Source of the DNA: Collinsella stercoris DSM 13279
GTDB lineage: Bacteria; Actinomycetota; Coriobacteriia; Coriobacteriales; Coriobacteriaceae
Assembly: GCF_020735465.1 (NCBI RefSeq)
Contig: NZ_CP085935.1
Location: 1,922,001 to 1,986,000 of the forward strand
DNA: 64,000 bases
Direction of reading: 5' to 3'
The notes beneath the pieces are model-generated. The model was not told the origin of the DNA and ran no database searches. It saw only the letters and a list, made by a program, of their open reading frames with translations. Each line of letters begins with the position of its first letter. Position 1 is the first letter of the stretch. This document shows positions 1 to 8,209 of this stretch, piece after piece. The translations under genes and the position numbers were made by a program.

Positions 1-258
1 ATCATTCACGAGAATGAAAAACAAGCCATCAGCGATAGCGACCGATCAACTGCGTTGGCGTCCATGAATATCGAGGTGCTCTGGATCACATATGAGAAGG
101 TATCGAACGCCAGCACGTTTCAGTCCATCGCGGGCCTCATTGCGAAAAGAATCGATTACCCGCTCCCCGAGTCAACCGGAGAAGCGCTCAGGCGCGAGAA
201 CGAACTCAGACGAAATCTCATGATCGATTGGTCGACACTCGGAGGTCGCCCCATGTAG
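1..258 (+). CDS. C-terminal fragment of an unrecognised protein (5' end outside window)
   Basis: The reading frame is open from base 1 and ends at a TAG at 256-258, so at least 85 C-terminal residues are present and the start lies upstream of the window. The visible part is a hydrophilic mixed alpha/beta sequence with a short beta-like stretch (IEVLWITYEKV), followed by a charged Arg/Glu-rich helix ending in DWSTLGGRPM. The pattern of a hydrophobic strand followed by a basic helix resembles the end of DUF559/Vsr-like endonuclease folds found in AbiEi-type proteins, but no catalytic residue is in view, so this is a guess. Nothing is co-oriented directly downstream; a tandem repeat array follows. 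Confidence 0.55.
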   Translation: MIHENEKQAISDSDRSTALASMNIEVLWITYEKVSNASTFQSIAGLIAKRIDYPLPESTGEALRRENELRRNLMIDWSTLGGRPM

Positions 259-287
259 CCCAGTCGGTTGAATCCGTGGACCAGCTT

Positions 288-523
288 ACCGCCGGTAGGT
301 TGAACATGCGCGGCCAGCCCAGCGCCAGCAAGGCGAGCGTGCACGACCAAACCCCCGTCAGCGAGGTGAACCCATGCCTAACCGACCCATCGCCGGCAAG
401 GCGAGCGCGCACGACCAGCCCACCGCCGGCAAGGCGAGCGCGCACGACCAGCGCGCCGCCAGCGAAGTGAGTCCATGCCCGACCAGCGCACGCCAGCGAG
501 GCGAGCCCAAGCCCTGCCGAGCG
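288..523. repeat. Degenerate tandem array, 33-bp unit, about 7 copies
   Basis: The motif CGCC(G/A)GC(A/G)AGGCGAGC recurs with starts at 290, 323, 356, 391, 424, 457 and 491, giving spacings of 33, 33, 35, 33, 33 and 34 bp. The copies at 391 and 424 are nearly identical; the outer copies have decayed. There are no unique spacers between units, so this is not a CRISPR. It fills the gap after the fragment at the left edge. Confidence 0.8.
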
Positions 524-621
524 GCCGCCGGAAAGGACAGCCAGCGCGCCGATGAAACCCCACCGATTGAACGCGCGCCCGAGCCGACAAGAACGAGAAA
601 ATGGAAACTTTCACGCTAAAC

Positions 622-775
622 AGGGGGTCTATTTTTAAAATGTGTGGGGTTTATTGGAAAGGTCTGAGTAGACCTCCTTTATTTCAAGCGTTTTCTCAGT
701 TGGCGGTTGAGAAAAATGGGCGTCTACTCCACCTCTCCAATTTAAACCCCACACATTTTAATTTCGAACACCCCG
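622..775. repeat. Long imperfect palindrome with nested hairpin
   Basis: Arms at 635-673 and 722-761 are reverse complements over about 39 bp with few mismatches; the outermost part of each arm reads TTAAAATGTGTGGGGTTTA on its own strand. A second hairpin lies in the loop (TTTTCTCA at 691-698 with TGAGAAAA at 708-715), and GGTCTGAGTAGACC at 661-674 is itself palindromic. The region is AT-rich compared with its surroundings. It could be a MITE-like element, a structured RNA, or a terminator and regulatory structure. Confidence 0.75.
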
Positions 776-903
776 GGTAATCGCTTTTGCGCAACTTGAA
801 ATGCAAAAACGCTCTGACTTGGGCCCGGGAGCACGAGCGGCAACGAATGGAAGGCCAAACTCAAAGCGAAAACGGGAACAGCTTGATGGGACGTGGTGTC
901 TCC

Positions 904-1033
904 GGCCCGCCCTGCGACTCCCCGGCCCGACCTACGGCTTCCCGACCCGCCCTGCGACTTCCTGGCCCGACCTCCAGCTTCCTGGGCCACCCTGAAACTT
1001 CTAGACCCGCCCTGCGGCTTCTTGGCCCATTCT
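904..1033. repeat. Tandem array, exact 20-bp period, 6.5 copies
   Basis: Units start at 904, 924, 944, 964, 984 and 1004, with a partial copy at 1024. The consensus is close to GGCCCGCCCTGCGACTTCCT. The period is exactly 20 bp although copies differ at 3-8 positions. The array lies in the untranslated region 5' of the LTA-synthase-like gene. An open frame runs through it, but the better gene start is at 1213. Confidence 0.85.
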
Positions 1034-1212
1034 ATGAAAACTGCGACGAACCGCAGGCTATCGACCAAATCTCGACAATCCATGAGTACTATGTTCCCTT
1101 GTTGTTTACTGTTCACAGTGCATGGCATCAATACCGGACGAGCGGCGAGTCGCGTTCGAGCACGCGCCGCTCGTCCGTCGCAATACGTAATGAGCAAAGA
1201 AGAGGTCATCGT

Positions 1213-3582
1213 ATGTTCACTACCATCATTTCCCTTGTGGGGCTCGTCGCCTCCGCCTATCTGGGCCGACGGGAGCTCAGCCGCCGCAAGGCTTCCGGGG
1301 AGCGCTCCGGCTTGGGCTGGGCTGTCGCATTTTGCGTCATGCAGCTCATCGCCGCCCTGCTCGGCGTGCTGGGTATGGCGCCCGATGACATCCTTTCCCC
1401 CATCGTTCTGAACTTGGTGCTCACGGCGTGTGCATGGGGCAGCTTTGCCCGCGACCTCGTGTGGCAGCGCGTGACCTCCTACATCGAGCGCGGCGCCCAA
1501 GCCGAAGCGCGCACATTCGCGCCCGACTGCGCCGCCTGCGACAAGTACGAAACCTGCGGCCACCGCATTGCCAAACCCGAGGACCTCACCCTCGCCGGAC
1601 GCCTAGGTGCCACCCTTCGCAAGCTGGGACGCACTGCCAGCGCGCTCCTGCACCGCCCCACCGCCGTTCGCATCATCATCCTGCTGCTCGCGGGCCTCTT
1701 TGCCATGCTCGCACTCGAGATTCCCTCCAACCACGATCTCACGTGGTACTACCCGCTGTGCATCCTGCTCGAGTGGTCGCTCATCAGCGCCGTCATGATC
1801 GGCTTGTACCACCTGTTCCAGCGCCATGGCGTCGCCCCCGCCGTTATCGCTTTTGCGCTATGGGGCATCGGCATGGCCCAGTTCTTTGTCATCACGTTCA
1901 AGTCCATGCCCATCCAGCCCGCTGACCTCTCCGCCCTGGGCACCGCCGCTGCGGTGAGCGCCGGCTACGACTACATCTTTAGTGCCTTTGGCCTGTACGG
2001 CATGGCCCTGCTCGCGGTGTCGATGTTCCTCTGCTCGCTGGCGTCCGAGTTCCGCGTCGCCCGCGCAGAACGCACGCGCAAGCACGTGCTCGTTAACCTG
2101 CTCGTGGGAGTGCTGTGCCTCGCCGGCGTGACCGCACACGTCACGCTCATCGACTACTACAACACCCTCAACATCACCGTGTACACGTGGCGCCCGCTCG
2201 AGAGCTACTACCGTCAGGGTTTTATCCCCACGTTCATCTCGAGCGCCCAGACCATCAAGCCCCCCGTGCCCGAGGACTACGACATGCAGGCGGCAGAGGA
2301 GCTCGAGAAGTCGCTCGCCGCGACATACGACGCCGGCGAGGGCGACGACGCCAGCCACGTGCTCGCGCAAAAGCAGTTTGACCAGGAAAAGCCCGCGGTC
2401 ATCGCCATCATGAACGAGACCTTCTCCGACCTGTCGATTTACCAGAACATGCACGCCGGCTACAACGGCCCGCAATTCTTCAAGAGCCTCCCCGACGCCC
2501 TGGCGCGCGGCACGCTGTACGTGAGCGCCTACGGCGGCGGCACATGCAACACCGAATTCGAGTTCCTCACCGGCAACTCCATGTCTTACTTGGGCTCCGG
2601 CGTGTACCCCTACACGATCTACGACCTCAACGAGACCAAGAACCTCGCCGCGCAGTTCAAGGACCTCGGCTACACCACCACCGCCATGCACCCCAACCAC
2701 GGCACCAACTGGAACCGCGAGAACGTGTACAGCGGCTTTGGGTTTGACCAGTTCCTGACCATCGAGGACTTCCAGAACGCCGACAAGCTCCGCGGCATGG
2801 TGACCGACGCCGCCACCTACGACGCGATCCTCGAGATGCTCAAAACCAACGATGAGCCGCAGTTCATCTTCGACGTCACCATGCAGAACCATTCGGGCTA
2901 CGACACTGGCCTGCTACCCGCCGACAAGCAGCTCAACTTCTCTATCGATGGCGAGAGCAACGCCGAGGTCAACGAGTACCTATCGCTCATCGAGGAATCC
3001 GACCGCGCACTCGAGCAGTTCATTGGCGAGCTGCGCGAGCTCGACCGCCCCGTTGTGGTGGTGTTCTTTGGCGATCACCAGCCGTTCTTCCCCGATAAGT
3101 ACAACAACCGCTGGTTCCTCAACGAGGAGAAGGCAGACCACAACATGCGCCTGTGGACCACGGACTATCTCATCTGGGCGAACTACGACGTGGCGGGCAA
3201 CAGCCAGGAGAGTGCCGACATCGACCTTTCCACGAACTACCTGGGCACCGAGATGATGAACCTCATCGGCGCGCCGCTTACCGACTATCAGAAGGCCCAG
3301 TTGGTCCTGCGCCAGTCGCTGCCGGCAATCAACACCACCGGCTTCCTCGACTCCGCGGGCTCCGTGTACCTGGCGAGCGTCAAGAGCGACACTAACGCGT
3401 CCGCCGACCCTGCCATGCCCGCGAGCTCGCTGCAGCAGGCCCTCGAGGCGCGCATGCAGTACGCGCAGATTCAATACCTCGAGCTGTTTGGCGACGGCAA
3501 GGACGTCTACACCAAGCAACATCAGAGCGCCGCGAACGAGACCGACCCCAACCTCGCCCCGGGCACGACCAAGATCAAGTAG
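1213..3582 (+). CDS. LTA synthase-family sulfatase-fold membrane transferase
   Basis: A 789-residue polytopic enzyme predicted to transfer phosphoglycerol-type groups to cell-envelope glycopolymers on the outer face of the membrane. The N-terminal third has several membrane segments (first at residues 1-20, then about 30-75, 130-240 and 280-300). The extracellular sulfatase-like domain follows: E402 in the ETFSD motif, the presumed nucleophile T444 in a GGGTCNTEFE motif, and D621-H622 in GDHQP, as in LtaS/MdoB-type enzymes. The start ATG at 1213 follows AAGAAGAGG. An open frame extends upstream to 787 but crosses the 20-bp repeat array and lacks coding character. Odd feature: a CxxC-x5-CxH cluster (C106, C109, C115, H117) in a loop between membrane segments looks like a metal site. 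The substrate is not known. Confidence 0.9.
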   Translation: MFTTIISLVGLVASAYLGRRELSRRKASGERSGLGWAVAFCVMQLIAALLGVLGMAPDDILSPIVLNLVLTACAWGSFARDLVWQRVTSYIERGAQAEARTFAPDCAACDKYETCGHRIAKPEDLTLAGRLGATLRKLGRTASALLHRPTAVRIIILLLAGLFAMLALEIPSNHDLTWYYPLCILLEWSLISAVMIGLYHLFQRHGVAPAVIAFALWGIGMAQFFVITFKSMPIQPADLSALGTAAAVSAGYDYIFSAFGLYGMALLAVSMFLCSLASEFRVARAERTRKHVLVNLLVGVLCLAGVTAHVTLIDYYNTLNITVYTWRPLESYYRQGFIPTFISSAQTIKPPVPEDYDMQAAEELEKSLAATYDAGEGDDASHVLAQKQFDQEKPAVIAIMNETFSDLSIYQNMHAGYNGPQFFKSLPDALARGTLYVSAYGGGTCNTEFEFLTGNSMSYLGSGVYPYTIYDLNETKNLAAQFKDLGYTTTAMHPNHGTNWNRENVYSGFGFDQFLTIEDFQNADKLRGMVTDAATYDAILEMLKTNDEPQFIFDVTMQNHSGYDTGLLPADKQLNFSIDGESNAEVNEYLSLIEESDRALEQFIGELRELDRPVVVVFFGDHQPFFPDKYNNRWFLNEEKADHNMRLWTTDYLIWANYDVAGNSQESADIDLSTNYLGTEMMNLIGAPLTDYQKAQLVLRQSLPAINTTGFLDSAGSVYLASVKSDTNASADPAMPASSLQQALEARMQYAQIQYLELFGDGKDVYTKQHQSAANETDPNLAPGTTKIK

Positions 3583-3602
3583 CGAAAGGGGCTGTGGACA
3601 AA

Positions 3603-3651
3603 AAGCCGCACCGCTCGAATGGTTCGGCTTGGAGGCACACATGCGTGCCTC
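3603..3651 (+). terminator. Two hairpins directly after the LTA-synthase-like gene
   Basis: AAGCCG at 3603-3608 pairs with CGGCTT at 3625-3630, and GAGGCAC at 3632-3638 pairs with GTGCCTC at 3645-3651. Neither has a clear T run. They may stabilise the mRNA end or assist the stronger terminator about 70 bp further on. Confidence 0.4.
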
Positions 3652-3716
3652 GACGGCGTGAGCCTCCTTGGCGCAACGCCCATGCGCAATGCACATCCAC
3701 AAGATGCCGTCATCAC

Positions 3717-3756
3717 AAAAGGCTCGCCGAGAACGATTCTCGGCGAGCCTTCTTCT
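3717..3756. terminator. Bidirectional intrinsic terminator
   Basis: A perfect 13-bp stem (3721-3733 with 3737-3749, GGCTCGCCGAGAA) has a 3-nt loop, A residues on the left and a TCTTCTTT tract on the right. It lies between the convergent LTA-synthase-like gene and the ABC permease gene and can serve both strands. Confidence 0.85.
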
Positions 3757-3922
3757 TTGAGGGTTATCGTGAGGCTTTTGGGCGGACATGGGGTGCAGTT
3801 CACGCCCAGCATGTCGGTTCAACTTCGGGCTACAGACCGCGCCCAATTTGCCGAACCATCTACAAGCCACGAGTCGCGTGCGAAATAGAGCCACGCGATG
3901 GCGAACCGCGGGCGCAAATAAG

Positions 3923-4633
3923 CTACAGGTCGCGCGCGGAATAGAGGCGCACGGCGATAAACGAGCTCGCCACGTAGACTGCAAGCGAGATCGCCAGCGC
4001 GGCAAAGGCGATCAATCCCAGACCGCCTGTCGTCTCCGCAAGCTCAATCGCGCCCTTCACCTGGTCGAGCAGCGGCCCGCCGATGACGCCCAACACAAGG
4101 AACGGGGCCACGCTCAGGAACAGCATGATGAACGGCAGGTACTGCGTCGCCTTGGTCATGCCGAGCTTGAAGTACGCCGGCAGCGTCACGCTGCAGATGC
4201 ACAAACCAATGCAGGCGCAGGAAATCGATGCGACGAGCGTCGCCTCAAGCTGCTGATTGCCCCAGACGGCGAGGTTTGCCAAAAACTCCGGCAACTCAAC
4301 CGCGGACCCCAGCGCGATAAACGCCGTCATGAGCACCGCCGCAATGGCAGCCGCAAAGATAGCCGCCAGTAGGTTGAACGCATAGCGACCCCGCACCACG
4401 TCGCAACGCGTCAAAGGCATGGCCATCCGGTACGACCCCCACTCGTTTTGATCGTCATACATCGAGGAGCTCATCGACATGCTGAACATAACTATCAAGA
4501 ACGCCACACCCGGTGCTGACGTCAACGAACCCATGCCCGCAGCGAGGCATGGAATCATAATCAACATCGTGAGCGCAATCTGCTTGAGGTACTTCTTGAG
4601 CACCGCGAGCTCCATCTTCATCATGCGCAGCAT
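3923..4633 (-). CDS. ABC-2 type transporter permease
   Basis: A 236-residue integral membrane protein with about six hydrophobic segments (around residues 15-35, 40-55, 90-115, 140-165, 170-195 and 210-230), typical of small ABC2-type export permeases. A conserved-looking cytoplasmic motif (DDQNEWGSYRMAMPLTR) sits between the second and third segments, as in Firmicutes and Actinobacteria permeases paired with YtrA-type regulators. Its ATG overlaps the stop codon of the ATPase gene upstream (TAATG), so translation is coupled. The substrate is unknown; exporters in YtrA-type operons often respond to envelope stress or peptide antibiotics. Confidence 0.88.
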   Translation of the reverse strand: MLRMMKMELAVLKKYLKQIALTMLIMIPCLAAGMGSLTSAPGVAFLIVMFSMSMSSSMYDDQNEWGSYRMAMPLTRCDVVRGRYAFNLLAAIFAAAIAAVLMTAFIALGSAVELPEFLANLAVWGNQQLEATLVASISCACIGLCICSVTLPAYFKLGMTKATQYLPFIMLFLSVAPFLVLGVIGGPLLDQVKGAIELAETTGGLGLIAFAALAISLAVYVASSFIAVRLYSARDL

Positions 4634-5580
4634 TACCGCACACCCCCTTTCACGTTATTGATGCTCGTCTGCATCGGTGCACCCTTCAACATGAGCGCCA
4701 TGTAGTCGTCAATCGTGATGCGATCGCATGGAATCTCGGGGAACGCCCGCGTAAAGGCGAATCTGTCGCTCACCAGCACGTCGATGCCGTACTCATGGCG
4801 CACGTAACGCTCAGCCAGTTGCCCAGACACGCCCTCGTTCTGCAGGCGCTCAAAATCGACCGCACGGCAACGGGCCACGCCCATCATGTCGCAAATCTCA
4901 TCCTTGGCGCAGCGGAACACCACCCGCCCCTCGTCGATGCAGAGTACCTCATCGGCGATCTTATCGAGGTCACTCGTGATGTGGCTGCTCATGAAGATCG
5001 CGTTGACCGGCTCGCCGTTCGAGCCCTCTACCGCCACAAAATCGCGCAGCAGGTCGAGCACCTCGTCGCGCGCCATGGGGTCCAAGCCCGCCGTCGCCTC
5101 GTCCAAGATGAGCAGGCGCGGCTGATGCGCCAGCGCGCATGCCAGGCTCAGCTTCATACCCATACCGCGCGAAAGGTCCTTGACCGTCTTGGCGCGGTCG
5201 AGCCTGAAGCGCCCGAGCATACGCTCGAACATATCCGCGTCCCAAGTGCGATACGCGCATGCCATGAGATTGCCCACCTCACCAACCGTAAGATGCGGGG
5301 GCAAAGACACCGTGTCGAACACCACGCCCACCTGCTCGCGCATCTGCGCCGCCTCGCTCGGCGCGCAGGCGCCCACGGGCACACCCAAAACGGTCGCCTG
5401 GCCGCCGTCGAGACCAATCAGCCCCAACAGCGCTTTGATGGTCGTCGACTTTCCCGCACCGTTTTGGCCGATAAAGCCCACAATCTGGCCCGTATCCACG
5501 GTGAGGTCCACCGCATCGAGCGTAAAGCCGTCGTAGCGCTTGGTGATCCCGCGCGCATCGATGAGCCGTTCCATACCCAT
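4633..5580 (-). CDS. ABC transporter ATP-binding protein
   Basis: A 315-residue cytoplasmic ATPase that would energise the adjacent permease. The Walker A motif is GQNGAGKST near residue 38; a signature-like SRGMGMKLSLA and Walker B LLILDEATAGLD follow near residues 138-165, then an H-loop region (SSHI). The last 90 residues are a variable C-terminal extension usual in this group of single-domain exporter ATPases. The ATG at 5580 directly follows the regulator stop codon, with GGAGGG about 10 nt upstream inside the regulator gene. The signature motif (SRGMG in place of SGGQ) is a common variant of ABC-2 type exporters. Confidence 0.93.
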   Translation of the reverse strand: MGMERLIDARGITKRYDGFTLDAVDLTVDTGQIVGFIGQNGAGKSTTIKALLGLIGLDGGQATVLGVPVGACAPSEAAQMREQVGVVFDTVSLPPHLTVGEVGNLMACAYRTWDADMFERMLGRFRLDRAKTVKDLSRGMGMKLSLACALAHQPRLLILDEATAGLDPMARDEVLDLLRDFVAVEGSNGEPVNAIFMSSHITSDLDKIADEVLCIDEGRVVFRCAKDEICDMMGVARCRAVDFERLQNEGVSGQLAERYVRHEYGIDVLVSDRFAFTRAFPEIPCDRITIDDYMALMLKGAPMQTSINNVKGGVR

Positions 5581-5958
5581 TTACTCGTCACCCTCCATCA
5601 GGACGGTCATCATCTCAACGAGCTCCGCCGCGCTCACGCCGATGACGCGCGCACCCTCGATGGCCCGCAGCAAATGCCCCTCGACCTCGCGCAGGCGCTC
5701 CTCGCGCAGGAGCTCGTCGTTGCCGCCGGCAACAAAGCTGCCCTTGCCCTGCACGGTCTCGATGAACCCTTGAGCCTCGAGGTCGGCATAGGCGCGCTTG
5801 GTGGTAATCGCGCTCACGCGCAGGCTGTTTGCGAGCGCGCGAATCGAGGGGAGCTGCTCGCCCGCCACGAGATTGCCAGCCATGATCTGATCTTTGATCT
5901 GGCTCGTGATCTGCTCGTAAATGGGCTTTGAGCTCGAGTTTGAGATGATGATGTCCAC
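5581..5958 (-). CDS. GntR-family (YtrA subfamily) transcriptional regulator
   Basis: A 125-residue regulator: an N-terminal winged helix-turn-helix (residues 8-75, including KPIYEQI, GEQLPSIRALA and TTKRAYADLEAQGFI) followed by a short helical C-terminus, the compact form typical of YtrA. The start is taken as GTG at 5958 because AAGGAAA lies 8 nt upstream and homology begins there; a longer frame to 6081 would run back through the promoter palindrome. It is the first gene of a three-gene operon with the ATPase and permease and probably represses it by binding the palindromes just upstream. Confidence in the family is high; the inducer is unknown. Confidence 0.92.
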   Translation of the reverse strand: MDIIISNSSSKPIYEQITSQIKDQIMAGNLVAGEQLPSIRALANSLRVSAITTKRAYADLEAQGFIETVQGKGSFVAGGNDELLREERLREVEGHLLRAIEGARVIGVSAAELVEMMTVLMEGDE

Positions 5959-6042
5959 AAACAGTTTCCTTCCCAGTTGGCTCGCAAGGCGTCCCTTGGC
6001 GAGCGCTACGGCCCAGGTCGACGTCCTACCTGCGCCATAACC

Positions 6043-6098
6043 GAGTATAGTGTATATACTCGATAAGTACAGTATATACACACCTATGCACAGCGCAA
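6043..6098 (-). promoter_or_regulatory. Promoter and palindromic operator of the YtrA-type operon
   Basis: GAGTATA at 6043-6049 and TATACTC at 6055-6061 form a palindrome, and a second self-complementary GTATATAC lies at 6071-6078. On the minus strand a -10 candidate TATACT (6075-6070) is preceded 16 nt upstream by TTGCGC (about 6097-6092). The overlap of AT-rich palindromes and core promoter fits autorepression by the GntR-family protein. Inference from position and symmetry. Confidence 0.6.
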
Positions 6099-6160
6099 TA
6101 CCCTAAATTACAGACCGGCAACAGCGAGCACGGCCCGTATGATTCGCGTCTATCCATATA

Positions 6161-6191
6161 AAACGACCCTCGAAGAAAACCTTCGAGGGTC
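6161..6191 (-). terminator. Intrinsic terminator of the GatB/YqeY gene
   Basis: An 11-bp perfect stem (GACCCTCGAAG at 6165-6175 with its complement at 6181-6191) has a 5-nt loop and, on the minus strand, a CGTTTTAT tract. It is downstream of the gene ending at 6254. Confidence 0.8.
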
Positions 6192-6253
6192 ATCACGCGA
6201 ATCATCGATGGGCCGGGCGCCTTTCCAAACCAGCACCCGCCACAGAACGTCTG

Positions 6254-6700
6254 TTACGCCAGGCGGGCACCCACCATCTGAGCGGCGGCGGGCTTGTCAA
6301 AGTTGCCGTTCGTGGCCTTGGTCAGCGCGCCCATCACACGGCCCATGTCCTTCTTGGACTCGGCGCCGATCTCAGCGATAACCTGCTCAATCAGGGCATC
6401 CAGCTCGTCGCCGGACACCTGGGCGGGCAGCAGGCTCTCGAGCACCGCCACCTGCTCGCGCAGGTTCTGCGTGCGCTCCTCGTTGTTGCCGGCCTTCTCG
6501 GACATCTCGAGCGTCTCGTTGGTCTGCTTGAGGGTGCGCTTGATCTGGGCGGTCGTCTCCTCCTCGGTGATCTCGTGCGCGCCGCCGCGCGACGCGGCGT
6601 TCTTGAGCTCGCCCAGCACCAGGCGCGTCACGCCCAGGCGCACCTTGTCCTTGGCCTTCATCGCAGCGACCATCTCGGCATGCAGCTCTTCGTATGTCAT
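6254..6700 (-). CDS. GatB/YqeY domain-containing protein
   Basis: A 148-residue soluble protein of the YqeY family, which shares its fold with the tRNA-binding tail of the amidotransferase subunit GatB; the cellular role is not firmly known. Family features are visible: an N-terminal helical part with LRLVLGELKNA-like sequence, the motif EQVAVLESLLPAQVSGDEL near residue 90, and the C-terminal KKDMGRVMGALTKATNGNFD block. The ATG at 6700 is preceded by GTGAGGAG. Length is normal for the family. It lies just downstream of the foldase gene on the same strand with a GC-rich hairpin between them. Confidence 0.9.
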   Translation of the reverse strand: MTYEELHAEMVAAMKAKDKVRLGVTRLVLGELKNAASRGGAHEITEEETTAQIKRTLKQTNETLEMSEKAGNNEERTQNLREQVAVLESLLPAQVSGDELDALIEQVIAEIGAESKKDMGRVMGALTKATNGNFDKPAAAQMVGARLA

Positions 6701-6739
6701 GTCAAACTCCTCACTTTGCACCGGCGCGTCAAGCGTATT

Positions 6740-6768
6740 GGGCGCCCCGTCCGAACGGCAGGGCGCCC
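6740..6768 (-). terminator. GC-rich hairpin after the foldase gene
   Basis: GGGCGCCC at 6740-6747 and again at 6761-6768 (self-complementary arms) form an 8-bp stem directly after the foldase stop codon. There is no T run, so it may be a weak terminator or an mRNA 3' stabiliser. Confidence 0.4.
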
Positions 6769-6777
6769 GCAACGAAT

Positions 6778-8031
6778 TTACTTCGCGGAATCCTTCTTGC
6801 CGTCGGCGTCCTTCTTGTCCGCCTTGCCGTCCTCCGCCAGCGCCTTGTCCATGTCAACGTTGTACGGAACCTCCTCGGGCATCTCGTTGATCTTGATGTC
6901 CGCCTTCTCGGTGTACTCGGTCAGCCACTCGGAGTACTTCTCGCTCTCCGCAGTCGTCTTGATGCGCTCGGCGATGGCGTCGCGAATCCCCTCGGGCACC
7001 TCGTCGATGCTGCTCACGGTCTGTACGTTGAACTGCCCCGTGCACTTGATGATGTGGTAGCCGTACGTCGTCTTGACCAGCCCGCTCATCTGCCCGTCGG
7101 AAAGACCGCTCAGCGCGTCCTGGTACTCGGTCACGAACGTGGTGAGCTTGTCCCAACCCACATCCCCGCCGTTCTTGGCGGAACCGTCCTCGGAGTACTT
7201 CTCGGCGGCCTTGGCGAACTCGATCTCGCCGGCGTTCAGCTTGTCGAGGACCTTCTGGGCCTCGGCCTCGACCTTGGCACGCTCCTCCTCAGTCGCGTCC
7301 TCGGCCACCTTGAACAGGATGTGCGACGAGCGGCGCGCGTCGTTGTAGGTGGAGAGGTTCTCGTTGAGGTACGCGACGATGTCCTCGTCAGAGGGCTTCT
7401 TGACGCCCGCGACCTTCTCGCGCAGCTTCTGCTGGGCCAGCGAGCTCTTGATGTTCTCGAGGTAGGTCTCCTTGGTGAAACCGAACTGCGAGATCGTCTC
7501 CACAAAAGCGTCCTCGTCGCCGCCGTTGCCCTCGACGGCTTCCTTCCACGCCTTGTCGAGGTCCTCCTGCGTCACCTTGATGCCGTAGTCCTTCTCGGCC
7601 TGCACGAGCAGGTACTGGCGAACGATGCTGTCGATGACGTTCTCGCGGTACGTCTCGGGCGTCATGCCCTGCTGGGACAGGTACGTCGCCCAGTCCTTGT
7701 CGCTCTCGTATGCGGACTGGCGCATGCTCATGATCTGCTCGGTCACGCTGTCTTCCTTGATGTTGACGCCGTTGACCGTGGCCGCAACGCCGCCGGTGAG
7801 CTTGTAGTCCTCCTTGGACTGCACCTCGTTGAGGACGCCGGAGCACGCCATGGCGCTCACCGAGAGCAGCATGGCGGCGATGCCGATTGCCACCAGCACG
7901 ATCTTACCGGTCTTGGAGAGCTTCTCCTTGCGCTTTGCCTTGATCTCGCGCTTGCTGGGCTTGGGGGCCTCCGCGGCATCCGCCTTGGTCGTCTCCCGCT
8001 TAATCTTGGGGCTTTTCTTACTAACAGCCAT
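6778..8031 (-). CDS. PrsA/SurA-like peptidyl-prolyl isomerase, membrane-anchored
   Basis: A 417-residue foldase for exported proteins. A basic, Lys-rich cytoplasmic tail of about 40 residues precedes one hydrophobic segment (about 43-63, KIVLVAIGIAAMLLSVSAMAC), which could be a membrane anchor or a lipoprotein-like signal with the Cys at its end. A SurA-type N-terminal helical domain follows (about 80-230), then a parvulin rotamase domain (about 235-340) with the hallmarks SSHILFK, FAKAAEKYSEDGSAKNGGDVGW and TTYGYHIIKC. The tail is helical and Lys/Asp-rich. The ATG at 8031 is preceded by GAAAGAAGG. In a Gram-positive with large secreted LPXTG enzymes next door this is a natural partner for their folding, but that link is inference. 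Confidence 0.9.
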   Translation of the reverse strand: MAVSKKSPKIKRETTKADAAEAPKPSKREIKAKRKEKLSKTGKIVLVAIGIAAMLLSVSAMACSGVLNEVQSKEDYKLTGGVAATVNGVNIKEDSVTEQIMSMRQSAYESDKDWATYLSQQGMTPETYRENVIDSIVRQYLLVQAEKDYGIKVTQEDLDKAWKEAVEGNGGDEDAFVETISQFGFTKETYLENIKSSLAQQKLREKVAGVKKPSDEDIVAYLNENLSTYNDARRSSHILFKVAEDATEEERAKVEAEAQKVLDKLNAGEIEFAKAAEKYSEDGSAKNGGDVGWDKLTTFVTEYQDALSGLSDGQMSGLVKTTYGYHIIKCTGQFNVQTVSSIDEVPEGIRDAIAERIKTTAESEKYSEWLTEYTEKADIKINEMPEEVPYNVDMDKALAEDGKADKKDADGKKDSAK

Positions 8032-8127
8032 GGGCCTTCTTTCCGTTCTCGATGAGGCTGCAAAAACGCGCAGCCGCTGCAATCATATGGTTGTTTATTG
8101 TCTCACATGCGGCCGCGGCTCCGCCAT

Positions 8128-8165
8128 AAAAAAGCGGGGCTCTCGCATTTCGCGAAGAGCCCCGC
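8128..8165 (-). terminator. Intrinsic terminator of the GH20 gene
   Basis: A 10-bp perfect stem, GCGGGGCTCT (8134-8143) with AGAGCCCCGC (8156-8165), is followed on the minus strand by six T residues (A at 8128-8133). Confidence 0.88.
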
Positions 8166-8209
8166 CGTGCGCACATCGTATACGACGTACGGGCAGCGCT
8201 TGCGCCGGG

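Noticed and set aside
787-1212. N-terminal extension of the LTA-synthase-like frame back to 787
   Set aside because: It runs through the 20-bp array, starts with a non-ATG codon without RBS, and the region after 1213 has the first membrane segment and a better ribosome site.
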